From positions 62,001-126,000 of the forward strand of contig CALYLX010000075.1 of the NCBI GenBank assembly GCA_944990035.1: DNA of 64,000 nucleotides, in the 5' to 3' direction. Numbering within the stretch: position 1 is the stretch's first letter; each line of letters begins with the position of its first letter. The notes beneath the pieces are model-generated. The model was not told where the DNA came from, searched no databases, and was given only the letters and a program-made list of their open reading frames with translations. Origin of the DNA: Clitopilus passeckerianus. Its lineage: Eukaryota > Basidiomycota > Agaricomycetes > Agaricales > Entolomataceae. Shown here piece by piece: positions 34,607 through 44,980 of the stretch. The position numbers and the translations under genes were made by a program.

Positions 34607-35430
34607 TCAGGACTCATAACTGCTCTCCCCATCTGAACCCGTCAATCGAAGGGGCGAAGCACTATCCTCCTCGTCCGAATCCCCCACGGGAAGGGGAGAG
34701 GATGACCACGCGTCAAAGCCTCCCTCGCTCGAACTCAAATCACTGCCTTCTGTATCATCCGAGTCGTCATCCGATAACAGCCGGTCTTTCCCCCAAAGCT
34801 TCAGAAGGTCCCGAATATCATTGGGGATTTCCCAGCACACCGGAAGATGGCAAGGAGTCGGAAAGAGATGCCCCTGAACAAGATTCAAGGGATGGTTAGA
34901 CACATATCCTTTCAGGCGGGTGTCCTTCATCTCCTGGAATCGAACATGGAAGTGAGGTGGGCAAGTCTTTTCAACAGCCTTGAGGCGTCGGGTCGCTTTC
35001 CTCAATTGCGCGCAGAGGCGTATTATTTGTTTCCGGGAGACGTCGACTCCATGCTCGGAGGAGCAATCCTGAGTAAGAGAGATGTCGACTTTGTCCTCGA
35101 AGGAGGGCTCTCGATCATCGAAGGACACTCGTTCCCGGATGATGAAAGCAATGAGGAGGATCTCCGTCCAAATACGATCACCCTTATCAAGAACGCGCAC
35201 AAAGTCGTCGATGACTTCGTCATATTTGCGATACTGTAGAGTTCCAATGAGTCGGCGCAACAGCTAAATTTGTTTGAGGAACTTGCCTTGCAGTAAGGAG
35301 TCTGGCTTAAGATATTCAAATCTTCGGAAGTACGAGATGGAAGCGCTGGAAGGAGACTCTCAATGATTTTGAGTCCATTGAGAAGCTTCACCATCCTCGA
35401 ATTGTAATTCTGCAAAGTGGCCTGCGCCAT
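34607..35430 (-). CDS. Hypothetical protein with acidic Ser-rich C-terminus
   Basis: Exons 35430-35287 and 35233-34607 join through a 53-nt GC-AG intron (GCAAGT..CTACAG), giving 256 residues. The first half is helical (LLNGLKIIESLLPALPSRTS, then VIDDFVRVLDKGDRIWTEIL). A basic segment (QLRKATRRLKAVEKTCPPHF) follows. The last ~60 residues are Asp/Ser/Glu-rich (DDDSDDTEGSDLSSSEGGF), typical of disordered acidic tails. No domain is recognised. The only canonical alternative at the junction is a 23-nt intron, so the GC donor is preferred. The sequence just before ATG 35430 could hold further 5' exons; an open frame at 35796-35491 is a candidate. Confidence 0.55.
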
Positions 35431-35978
35431 ACCTTTGAATGAGAGAGTTTTCGTCGGTTCTGCAGAGGGCGGATCCGGATCCCTATCTTGTTATGAGTGT
35501 TTTGGATCATTTCCTATAACCACAAGGACATACTTCTGCAGAGAACCAGCGCGAATGGGTAAACTAGGTTCAGCTCTTTCTCCTTTGTCATTAGCCTGGG
35601 TCTGAGAACCCTTCCTAGGATATGGCATCGATCCCAGAGGTTGACGGAGTTGATTGTGAATCGTCGTGGTCGTGACGGAGGGCATAGCGGGGATGGACGA
35701 CAGGCTGAAGAGTGGTCGGTGTAACTTCAGGTTAAATGTGAGGATCGTCGAAGAATGGCACAGCCCTGAAATGGTGGCGACAGTGAGAAAGGTCACTACG
35801 AGTCACTTGGGACGAGGAAAGTGGGTGAGCTGTGTGACTGTTCACTGGAGCCGCGTGGCAATATGAGTAATCAGGAAGTTCAAGTTTGCCCACATGATAC
35901 CTACCGATATAGTCAGGCCCATTGGTCTGTCACGTCAGGACGATAAGTAAACCCGGTTCCCCAAGAGAACCAGAGCCT

Positions 35979-36007
35979 GACACTGCAATTGCTGCAATTG
36001 CAGTGTC
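35979..36007. repeat. Perfect inverted repeat, 13-bp arms, 3-nt loop
   Basis: Left arm GACACTGCAATTG (35979-35991), loop CTG, right arm CAATTGCAGTGTC (35995-36007). It lies between two minus-strand genes. Confidence 0.9.
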
Positions 36008-36240
36008 TTTTGACCATGTGCTATGTGATATGATACTACAGCCCAAATTAAGAAGGCCACAAGACACCGGATTCGGCAAAACCTTTCAAGAGCCCAGACT
36101 CGGATGTTAGGGCGCATTTACAGTGCAGCGATGAAGGAAACATGTCATATAGTATTCACATTTCTCCGAATCCAACAGAAGCTAAAACGTTGGCACTAAC
36201 GTAATACACCTCTACCTGACACTAACATTGCCTCCGGGCT

Positions 36241-37589
36241 TCATGTTCTCGGTTCTCGCCGTGGAGGGGACTCCATCTCCTGGTCGTGTCGACTAGCCTC
36301 CCGCTGAATTCGCTGAGCTTCTTCAGCCTCTGCCCGTGCTGCCGCCTGTTGACGGGAATAATCTTCAAACCTAGCGAGATGGGTCTGCATGATTTGGGGT
36401 CGCCCTTCGATGTTGACTTGAGAGAACAGTGCCAACTGGGAGGGGTTTGGCACATTGCCAGGCGTTCGGAAAACAATGTTTGGCACATTGCCAGGCGTTC
36501 GGAAAACAATGTTTGGATGGATCTCCACCTGACCCTCCAAATGCTGAGAACACCGGCTTGGAAAGACGTTAGTTGGGGCATTCACCCGGATAAAGACAAG
36601 AGGAAACCTACTTCAGGTATGTCGGATCATTCAAGGCAAACATTGACCGGCGCAACGCACTATCCCGGATGTCCCAGGCGAGTGTAAACAACGCCCATTC
36701 ATCCAGGGATCGTTTCATGGGGTCCGGGGATTGGATGAAGGTCGTATAGTGCTTACATAGAACGGCGTAGTCGTCACGAGCTTTAGCCATCAGGTTGCGA
36801 TTGAATTTACCGTCCCTCGGTGGTTTGACGCCCTTGGAGACTATCCACTCCTCTAAAATATTCTGAGACTGTACGAATGTCAATGGAGGATACGATGTGT
36901 TGAGCACCGAGAAGTGAAATAATTGAGTAGGACTTACAATAGATATTACCCAAAGGAAGAGACCGATAGGAAGTATGCGATGGGGGTCTCGCTTGAAATT
37001 GTCAGCGGTGGCCCAATACACAATGAGAGCGTCTGGAATTATTTTAGTAATAACCGAAAGGATATCATACACGATCTGAGAGCAGAAGAGCAGCTGCAGG
37101 ACTTCTTCAATCCGACATTCCACTGCTCCTCCAATCTGAGCCCGGAAGGTCACCTGTCGGCCTGGAGGATTCTTCCCAATAGTGGGGACAGGGATTGGTA
37201 CCTTAGAGACGTGGCGTAGGGTCGGAAAGGTTCCATCTTCACCCTGTTTCATCGTCTTTTCAAGAAGTCCCTTGGGTTCTTTGATCCTCAATTTCAAGAT
37301 CTCTAAAAACCGTGATCTTAGTCGATCATCCTGGAGTAAGATAATTAAATCAGGTTCCTGGCGGGTGAAGATGCAAAGGAAGATAACGAACATAGGCATC
37401 CTTAGCCTCCAGGCCGACGAATGAAGCAAACCAGATATGGAAGCATACATTCCCCTCTCGAAGGCGGAGGGCAGCCGCCCAAGTTTGATCTGAGGCTGTG
37501 TAGCCGAGGGGTGGTCTACCATATTCTGCTGCGCATCGCTCCACGAACTCATCTATGTGACTTTCACAGGTAACCTGGATGTAGGTCAA
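36241..37589 (-). CDS. Hypothetical protein with duplicated 11-residue unit, 5' end unresolved
   Basis: Supported exons: ~37589-37449, 37357-36938, 36868-36612, 36556-36241. Introns are 91 nt (GTATGC..GCCAG), 69 nt (GTAAGT..TACAG) and 55 nt (GTAGGT..CCAAG). The start is unknown because no ATG opens the first exon in frame; an upstream exon is likely. Landmarks: DEFVERCAAEYGRPPLGYTA, LILLQDDRLRSRFLEILKLR, a hydrophobic stretch around ILPIGLFLWVISI, and DEWALFTLAWDIRDSALRR. The last exon has a tandem NIVFRTPGNVP x2 followed by a charged coiled-coil tail (RQQAAARAEAEEAQRIQREA). The family is not recognised. The hydrophobic patch may be a membrane segment or an interaction surface. Confidence 0.5.
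36446..36511. repeat. 33-bp tandem duplication inside coding exon
   Basis: Two identical copies (36446-36478, 36479-36511) sit in the last exon of the minus-strand gene. Each encodes the 11 residues NIVFRTPGNVP, so the frame is kept. Confidence 0.9.
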
Positions 37590-37709
37590 GACCTCTATGC
37601 AAGTAGAAGCAAGATTCTGAGTAAATCATTAATGCCCAAGTCAACTACATGAGAATCACATCCGTACGGCGTCAAATCGATCAGCATCAACGGGGGGGCT
37701 CGCAAAGTT

Positions 37710-37988
37710 TCACCAGAACGAGTTGAGATATTTGAAGGTTTGGCAACGTGGACAATGTTCTTCGGGATCTCCGCTCCCGACGTTCCGGAAATACGGCAGG
37801 TCCACCCAGGGGCTCGTTTGCGTGGGCTGAGTTACCTTGTCAGCGTATCGGGGTTTGAACAAGGCGCTTACGGGTCGTACCTCCTGGCCTTCCACGGTGA
37901 CACCATGTTCGAGTGTTTCAGCGTCCGAACCCACTTGACCAGGCGCATTTGCGGGTGCCGCGGCCGCTGAAAAGCCAAAATACCTCAT
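37710..37988 (-). CDS. Possible upstream exon or small hypothetical
   Basis: A 92-codon frame starts at ATG 37988 and includes EEHCPRCQTFKYLN near its end. It may be a 5' exon of the gene at 36.2-37.6 kb, but the tested junctions conflict in phase. It could equally be a chance frame. Confidence 0.25.
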   Translation of the reverse strand: MRYFGFSAAAAPANAPGQVGSDAETLEHGVTVEGQEVRPVSALFKPRYADKVTQPTQTSPWVDLPYFRNVGSGDPEEHCPRCQTFKYLNSFW

Positions 37989-38842
37989 GAACCTCTTAAA
38001 TCATGTTTCAGGACAAGTAGAGCATTTCACCTTGATTATGGTTCTCATGTCGCTGAGGTTGCTGGTAAAATGGAGAGAGTTCTCCAAGGTTGTAACCACG
38101 ATTCCCACCTAAAGCAAACATCATAACAACCAAGGTGCTAAGCACCATCGCACTCCTGAGAAGCGAACCTTAATCCTACCGCTTTGAGCAGCTGCACTAG
38201 GCCCCGCTTGTGTATCTCGAGGTCGGTTCATGGAAGGAGACAACTTGAATAATTCAGTGGAAGAATGAATGGGGCCCTTTGTCAACTTGAAGGGCCTATC
38301 ATATCAGGCCATTAAAACAGAGCCAACACGTTGCCTACCTATCCATGATAGAGTTTATGCTCGCATCTGCTTCGTTCGAGAACTTCGAATACATTTCCGT
38401 TGTCCTGTGGCCAACCTGCCAGGGTTGATAGATCTCGTCAGATCAGCTTGCTCTCTGTCCAGAACCTTCCGGGCCGTTTTCCCAGAGGCTGTCCGATGTC
38501 ACCGCTTGATAACGTTAGTGATTAGGACCATATGATGACACCATGCTTGTGAGCTTCAGTGCCGATTGGTGCCGACTGATAAGGATGGTTGGACTTACTC
38601 CGGTTGTAGCATTAAGGCACCGCTTCATTGCTTCACTGCTTCACTGCTGCGGCGGCGGTGGCAAACTGCCAGTGAATTGACCATGACGCATAGCATAGAA
38701 ATACAGTGGAACTCCGAAACACCGCTGCCTATGGGGAAAGGAGTCATGATTCGGAGACCCGAGTGGTATATAATGATAGAATGTCTGCAATGTTTCCAAA
38801 GCAGTCATTAGCACGGTGTTGATTAGACCCTGATCAGCTTGG
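37989..38842. other. Left flank of the Plavaka transposase gene
   Basis: No gene is supported. A short run of repeated cttcactgctt-like words and a GGC-rich patch occur at 38620-38660. If the transposon has a terminal inverted repeat here I could not find its partner by eye. Confidence 0.35.
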
Positions 38843-41800
38843 ATGGATATAGATGATGGCCTTCACTGTTTGTGCGGCAAGCTGTTCTCAAGACCTAGCG
38901 CAGCAGCCAACCATCGCAGGACATGCACCAGGGCTAAGTCCCATGTGACCGCCCTCCTTCGGAACGTCAGAAGGGTATGGACCGAACGTCCAACAAAACG
39001 GCGGAGAACGGAAGATCTCCAAGGGCCCCAGGATCAGCAGGGCCCGGACTCTGTAGCAAATAGGGCGAGAAACCGGTTAAACTTAGATACTGTGACTGCC
39101 ATTGGAGGACGAAACTCAAGAAAGAGAAAACTACCCCAGCGCTGGAAAGATTATGTTCCCCATCCTTCCTCACCAACCGGAATAGAGCTTGTGCCTGATC
39201 AGCCGACGCCAATGCCGACTGACCAAATTGAGGAGATGTCGCCCTCAGAAATGGATAGGCCGGATCCATCGGCAATAAACTCCGGATCCGAGTCCCTGAT
39301 ATGCCAAGAAAAGGTTGATTGCCAAACATTTCAAACGCAGGTGGACAGTTTCGGCTTGCATCGTGTCTATAGGACAGAACATGGCAAAATTCATTTACCC
39401 GATGATGCCTCTGCTGAGTCTGCTCCCTCGAATTGCGATGATCCAAACAGTAGTGAATCTCCCTCCGATCAGCTTCACTTTGGACCCTATCCAAACTTGA
39501 GCTCATTTTTGCTTGGCGAATGGTTCTGGAACGGCGCTACTCAGAAGTCCAAACTAGACTTCCAGGCTTTGGTCAAGATCTTGAAAAGCCATGCTTTCAA
39601 TATCGATGATATACAAAACACATCTTGGAACAAAATTGATCGGGAGTTGAGTTCGAGCGAGCACATGGCCTCTGGGGATCCCATGAACACATCCGACTGG
39701 ACACAGCATGAAGTCATGATTCAGGTCCCTTTTCATTCACGCCAAGCAGGAGGTGGTGGTGCAAAACCTTTCACGGCGGGTACATTCTATCACCGGCGAC
39801 TCGTTTCTGTAATCCGGGAGAAACTTTCTGCTGAAAATCATGGCTTTAATATCAATCCATATGCTGCCTATTGGACCCCGCATGAGGGTGCAGTTCCACA
39901 GCGTGTGTATGGCGAGTTATACACGTCGCCCGCATTTCTCGAAGCTGATGAAATCTTGCAATCGTCGCCACCTGAACCTGGATGCCAATTACCTAGAGTC
40001 ATTGTTGGTCTAATGTTCGCTTCGGACGAAACCCATTTGACCCAGTTTGGTGAGACCAAGCTGTGGCCCCTGTATATGTACTTTGGGAATGATTCAAAAT
40101 ATCGCCGGTGTAAGCCTAGCGAGAAACTCGGCGCTCACATAGCTTACTTCACAAAGGTGCGAATAACCATTGGAGTGCGTCAATTGTGACTGACGCTGTT
40201 TTGAGTCAGCTCCCCGAAAATTTCAAGGATTTTGTACTAGAACACATCGGTGAACAACGACTGCCGTCTAGCCTCATTGCACATTGTGTTCGAGAGGTTC
40301 TACATGCACAGTGGGAAGCGATTTTAGACGAGGATTTTATCACAGCATATAAGCATGGGATCGTTATTATGTGCTGGGATGGTATTCTGAGACGCTTCTA
40401 TCCCCGAATATTCACTTACAGCGCCGACTACAAGGAAAAGTAAGTTTTCCAATACAGAGTATAGGAAATACCACTGATCAGTCCGAGTGAAGAATAATAC
40501 TTGCAGAAATTCGTAGCCTTGCCAACTGCCCATGTCCCCGATGTTTTCTTCCCATGAAGGAAGTCCCAAATATGGGCACGCCTCTCGATCGCGCATGGCG
40601 CGAGATTCAGGTTCGAAAAAACGACGATGCCTATCGTGCATTGATAAAAATCGCGCGAGAAAACCTCTACACAGAACGCTACGCTCTTGATGGAGACTAT
40701 GTCGATAAGTTATTGAAAGATGTCTCACTGGTACCAACGGAGGTATGTTCCAATTTTACAAGGCAAAGATGCCTGATCAAGCCACTCGGTTTCAAGAACG
40801 CATTTTCCTCTCGTTTAACTTCATTCGGTTTCAATTTCTTCGGCATGCTTGTTGTTGATTTGATGCATGAAATCGAGACAGGAAACTGGAAATCACTTTT
40901 CATACATCTTCTACGAATACTCCATTGCTGTGGCAACCACAAAGTAGTTCATGAAGTGGATTCTCGGTATGTTTAGGCTTGCTTACCCGATCGAGTTCTA
41001 ATGCGTGCGAACCAGATTCCGGCAGGTGCCAACGTTTGGAAGAGATACCATACGGAAGTTTGGAAAGAACATGACTGAAATGCGAAACCTGGCCGCTCGA
41101 GAATGGGAAGATATGCTCCAGGTGATTCTCATAGTCAATAATTCTTCGCATGATTAGGGACATTGATAACACATGATCAAGTGTGCCATCCCGGTCTTTG
41201 AAGATCTCCTGCCTGAAGCAGACAATGTCATTGTTCTCGATCTTCTCTTTCTCCTCGGATACTGGCACGGCCTTGCAAAATTGAGGCAGCATACAGACTC
41301 GACCCTTGAGCTACTGGACCAGGTCACGTCGGAGCTTGGAGACAAGTTTCGTGAATTCAAATCATCGACATGCAGTAGTTATCAAACGCATGAGCTTCCC
41401 CGCGAAGCAAACACTCGCATGAGAAGAGCTGCGACTGCCTCTGGCTCGGATGTTAGTTCCAAGAAGTCAAAGCAGGCTCTCACAAACGAATTATCTCATA
41501 GCTCGGGAGAAATAAGTGCGCCATCTAAATCGAAGCAGCTGCCCAAGCAGTTTAACCTGAAGACATACAAGTTCCATGCCTTCGGCGACTACGTCTCGAC
41601 TATCAGAAGATTTGGCACCACAGATTCGTACTCCACGGAATCGGTGCGAATCATTCATCAATTTCATGCTTAAGTCATTATTGACAATGTAAACTATCTT
41701 CATTCAGAGCGAGCTAGAGCATCGGGGATCGAAGACGCGTTACAAGCGTACGAGTAAGAAAAATTACATTTCTCAGATGACTCAGATAGAACGCCGTCAA

Positions 41801-43263
41801 ACACGCATCCGACAAATCCGATCCAATATCAACAAGGACGCAGTTGGTGCAGTAGAAAGGGTAGCAGATGTCGACGAGTTCATGGAAACTTCCACTGTAG
41901 AAGGCGGCAAGTACTTCATTGGCAAGTCAGAAAGCGATCCCATCTATCTTTTTGATTTTCTGAATAAAAATCGAGACGATCCCGCGGTCGGGGTAATATG
42001 ACTTCGTTTAACAGTATGCACTTGCTCTCTGACGAGATTCCCTTCGCAGAACTTTTTAGCAGATCTGAAGGCTCATGTATCTTTCCGAACTAGGAAGGAC
42101 AGTACACGTAAAGCCTCTTCGCGACGTCCTGCAAGCCATTTCTGATCTTAATCTTTAGACACTATGGTGGTCTTCCAGCGGGATCGCATATTTCAGCATC
42201 AAACGCTGCGCGTAGTTTACACGACTTACGACGGTCGGGTTGATCAGGATTGCATAGGGATTAAAAATTCCTCCCATTGCAATATAATGGTTTTGCGTGA
42301 TCTTTCTAATTTATCATCTAATCGCGCCGCCTCTCCAGAGGAGTCCAGTGATTATCGAGATGATGATCTTCATCCTTTTCGTTATGCTCGAGTTCTAGCA
42401 ATCTTCCATGCCAATGTGGTCTCTCCTGGCTCCGACGGAGGGCCTCAACGCGTAGATTTTCTCTGGGTACGATGGTACCGGCATGAACCGCCCGAAAGAA
42501 AGCATCGGTTTGATAGGCTCACATTCTTTCCAGCCGACCAGAAGGATTCATTTGGGTTCGTTAATCCCGCGGATGTGATACGGGCGTGTCACATCATCCC
42601 TTCATTCCCAAATGGTTTGCGCTGGGATGAACACGGTAAAAGTCGCAGGGCAGCCTTCTGGTATCCCAAACAGTTAGATAAACTTGAGAAGCAGCCACTC
42701 GCTCAGAGGAGTGGGCCTCTCAGAGGATTCTCAAGGCTTGCAGCAGACAAATATGATTGGAATCTATACTACGTCAATCCGTGCGATCTGTTCCGATTTT
42801 GAACGGCATATAACGATTACTGACTATCCATAGGTTTGTCGATCGTGATATACTCATGAGATACCATTGGGGTATGGCCGTAGGACACAAGTACTGCCGC
42901 CCATATCCCACTTTGACCTTCGGATACCGCTTCAACGAACAACAAAATATTGATCCTTCATCTACAAACCATTCTTCAGAGTCTGCACAAATTGATGCCA
43001 ATTCTCTGGATAGTGGTGTTGCTGGCCCTCAAGACAGTGGTTCTGATGTTCCCAGAGGCAATGAAGATGAGCAAAGAGAATCTAACGGAACTGCAGAAAT
43101 AGGAGACGTCATCCAGCAACTAGGTTTCTATCAACTAAGGGACGAGCAGGAGGAGAATCTGGACGAATTGGCAGCATTAGAAGGAGATGAGTACGAGGAC
43201 CGGCGCTACTACGATGAGTCCGAGAGCGATCAGTCATCCCCTGAGGATGAGGATGAGGACTAG
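38843..43263 (+). mobile_element. Plavaka-family DNA transposase gene, apparently intact
   Basis: Ten exons (38843-40156, 40210-40439, 40493-40742, 40797-40966, 41016-41121, 41182-41643, 41708-41992, 42050-42107, 42159-42780, 42834-43263) give an uninterrupted 1308-residue protein. An N-terminal Cys/His finger (CLCGKLFSRPSAAANH) is followed by a basic linker. Core landmarks match Plavaka transposases as I recall them: FGPYPNLSSFLLGEWFWNG, TFYHRRLVSVIREKL, GELYTSPAFLEADEIL, ETKLWPLYMYFGNDSKYRRC, NCPCPRCFLP, SSRLTSFGFNFFGMLVVDLM, RQVPTFGRDTIRKF, LKTYKFHAFGDYVSTIRRFG, and a C-terminal NPFVDRDILMRYHWG with an acidic tail. Such enzymes mobilise cut-and-paste elements of the CACTA-like supergroup in basidiomycetes. 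Family catalytic acids were not mapped. Terminal repeats were not identified, so element borders are unknown. Confidence 0.85.
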
Positions 43264-44585
43264 GGACTGGGTCCAGCTCAGGAAGTGTTATTAGGGCAGA
43301 GTGATGTACAATTTCTCACTATATAATGTATATATGGTCGAAGCGGCTCTGTTTCATTACAGCGCGCCCATATCGAGTTGTAATTCGTTCGGTCTAACCT
43401 ACAGAAATAAGCTGGCCGTTTACCAAGAAAAGCTCTTTTGGGATTTGTCTGGTTTGGAAAGGTTTCTCTTCCTAGACAGCGCGCACGCTTGCATGCCCTC
43501 GTCCAAGGGATGTTTGACTCTGATTTGCCTTCTTTCGAGAATCGACGTGTGAGGCTGCCACCAGAACAGTTTGAAGCCACATGAGCCAGAATAAAGGCGG
43601 AGAAGCATGCCGGCAACGAGTACCTAGCTGTCCAACCGCCGGCACCAAAACGAACCCCACAGGATCGGTTTCAAGAGTGGGCGATCTGCAGTTGTCCCCT
43701 GAGTCATCGAGCGGATGCAACGAGAGAGACGGGATAAGCTTATCCCAGCTTTCGGGGAGTTATCTATCTGGACAAACATTAGTATTATAAGATCCTTTCA
43801 AGGAGCTGTGATTATTCAGTGAAAGGCGAGGACGAATGCACGAAGCTTGAAATAATGAGGTTGATGCCGACCAACTCAATGCTTGCCAGAAAGCAGTATC
43901 TTGCTATTCAGGACACCCCATAGCACCCTGTTGTACAATATCAATCAGTTAAATTGACATTTCATGACTGTCTTTCTGGAGTAGGATGGAAATCGGACAA
44001 GGGTTGCCTTAGCGCTAGGTAGAGACAAGGCTGGCTAGACCCACACGAATATTCGAAGATCACGACAAACGACAGCTTTGTCCGAGTTCCATCATATTCT
44101 CGTCTACTGGAAACTTGGTTGGCTCGTGTTAAGGCGATACCAGAGCATACCAGGCCTTGCCGAATCCTGTGCATCGGGCTTTTGCTTACCAATCATCTCT
44201 GGGAATAGCGCGCTCACCCTCAATTTCCTGATGTTCTTTGTCGATGAATGCACAGATTGTCCCCACCTCACTCAACTCATAGCGACAGGTCCGTGCCTTG
44301 TAAAAGGAGCAATTTGAGGCCACTTGAGATAGGTATTGGGACAATTCGATGAGAAAATTGGAATATGAATGTTTAGCATTGCCAAAATAGGAAGCAATTT
44401 CGGCCGCGGATTTCCCCTTAGTAATATGATTTCCGTCATAACGGTTGGCGCTTGGTTGGGATGGTGATGCTACCGGCGCTGCAGCCGTGATGGCCTGTTG
44501 CGAGTGGCTGTCCTAGTTCTGACCAGTCCTTCGTGGTTTGAATGTTATTCTGACCTTATCCTTTGCGTTATCTCTGCATGCAAAA
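43264..44585. other. 1.3 kb between Plavaka gene and copia element
   Basis: No supported gene; probably includes the right end of the Plavaka element. A 16-nt perfect palindrome GGGATAAGCTTATCCC lies at 43731-43746. Confidence 0.4.
43731..43746. repeat. 16-nt perfect palindrome
   Basis: GGGATAAGCTTATCCC, self-complementary over its full length, ~470 bp downstream of the transposase stop codon. Confidence 0.9.
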
Positions 44586-44590
44586 CACTT
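44586..44590. repeat. Target-site duplication CACTT, left copy
   Basis: CACTT directly precedes the left LTR and is repeated at 51338-51342 directly after the right LTR. A 5-bp duplication is typical for Ty1/copia integration. Confidence 0.9.
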
Positions 44591-44962
44591 TGTCGAGCAA
44601 GCATGCCTTCCAGCGAGGGAAGTTGCGGACGACCCTTACCTTGAGCTAGGTGTGGGCTTGTGAGGTGAGAGCGAACTATGTAATAAGACTGGGTAAGTCT
44701 CCAATGTATTGAGGTAAAGTACATAGGTTTATATACATATAGAGAGCGTGCACAGACCATGTATATGTAAGCATATCTAGAATGTTCTGTGCTAAATATA
44801 GTACGGAAGTGACACGGAATGAGTCATATGTAGTCATGAAGTGTCACGTGAGTTGCCATGAGGCGTATTCGTAAGAAGACATCATAATGGTGCAATATGG
44901 CGCAATACTAATCATGTGATGTCACGTGATTAGTCACGTGAGTGGTACGCGTCTATTCAACA
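44591..44962 (-). repeat. 3' LTR of copia element
   Basis: Identical to the right LTR except for two substitutions (g/a in the tgtcacgtgat context and t/a in the gcgtctatt context). It contains a TATA-like tgtatataaacc on the minus strand (~44727-44739) and several tcacgtga palindromic words. Confidence 0.93.
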
Positions 44963-44980
44963 CACCCCCTCAAAGACCAC
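44963..44980 (-). promoter_or_regulatory. Polypurine tract
   Basis: On the minus strand TTTGAGGGGGTG ends directly at the 3' LTR. A purine run here primes plus-strand DNA synthesis in LTR elements. It begins a few bases after the Gag-Pol stop codon. Confidence 0.75.

Noticed and set aside
36938..36985. Hydrophobic LFLWVISIVSPTQLFHFSVL as a transmembrane helix
   Set aside because: The second half is removed by a strong GTAAGT..TACAG intron, so the apparent long hydrophobic helix is partly an artefact of intron read-through.
37989..44585. Terminal inverted repeats of the Plavaka element
   Set aside because: I scanned both flanks by eye and found no convincing matching pair; the 16-nt palindrome at 43731 has no partner on the left.
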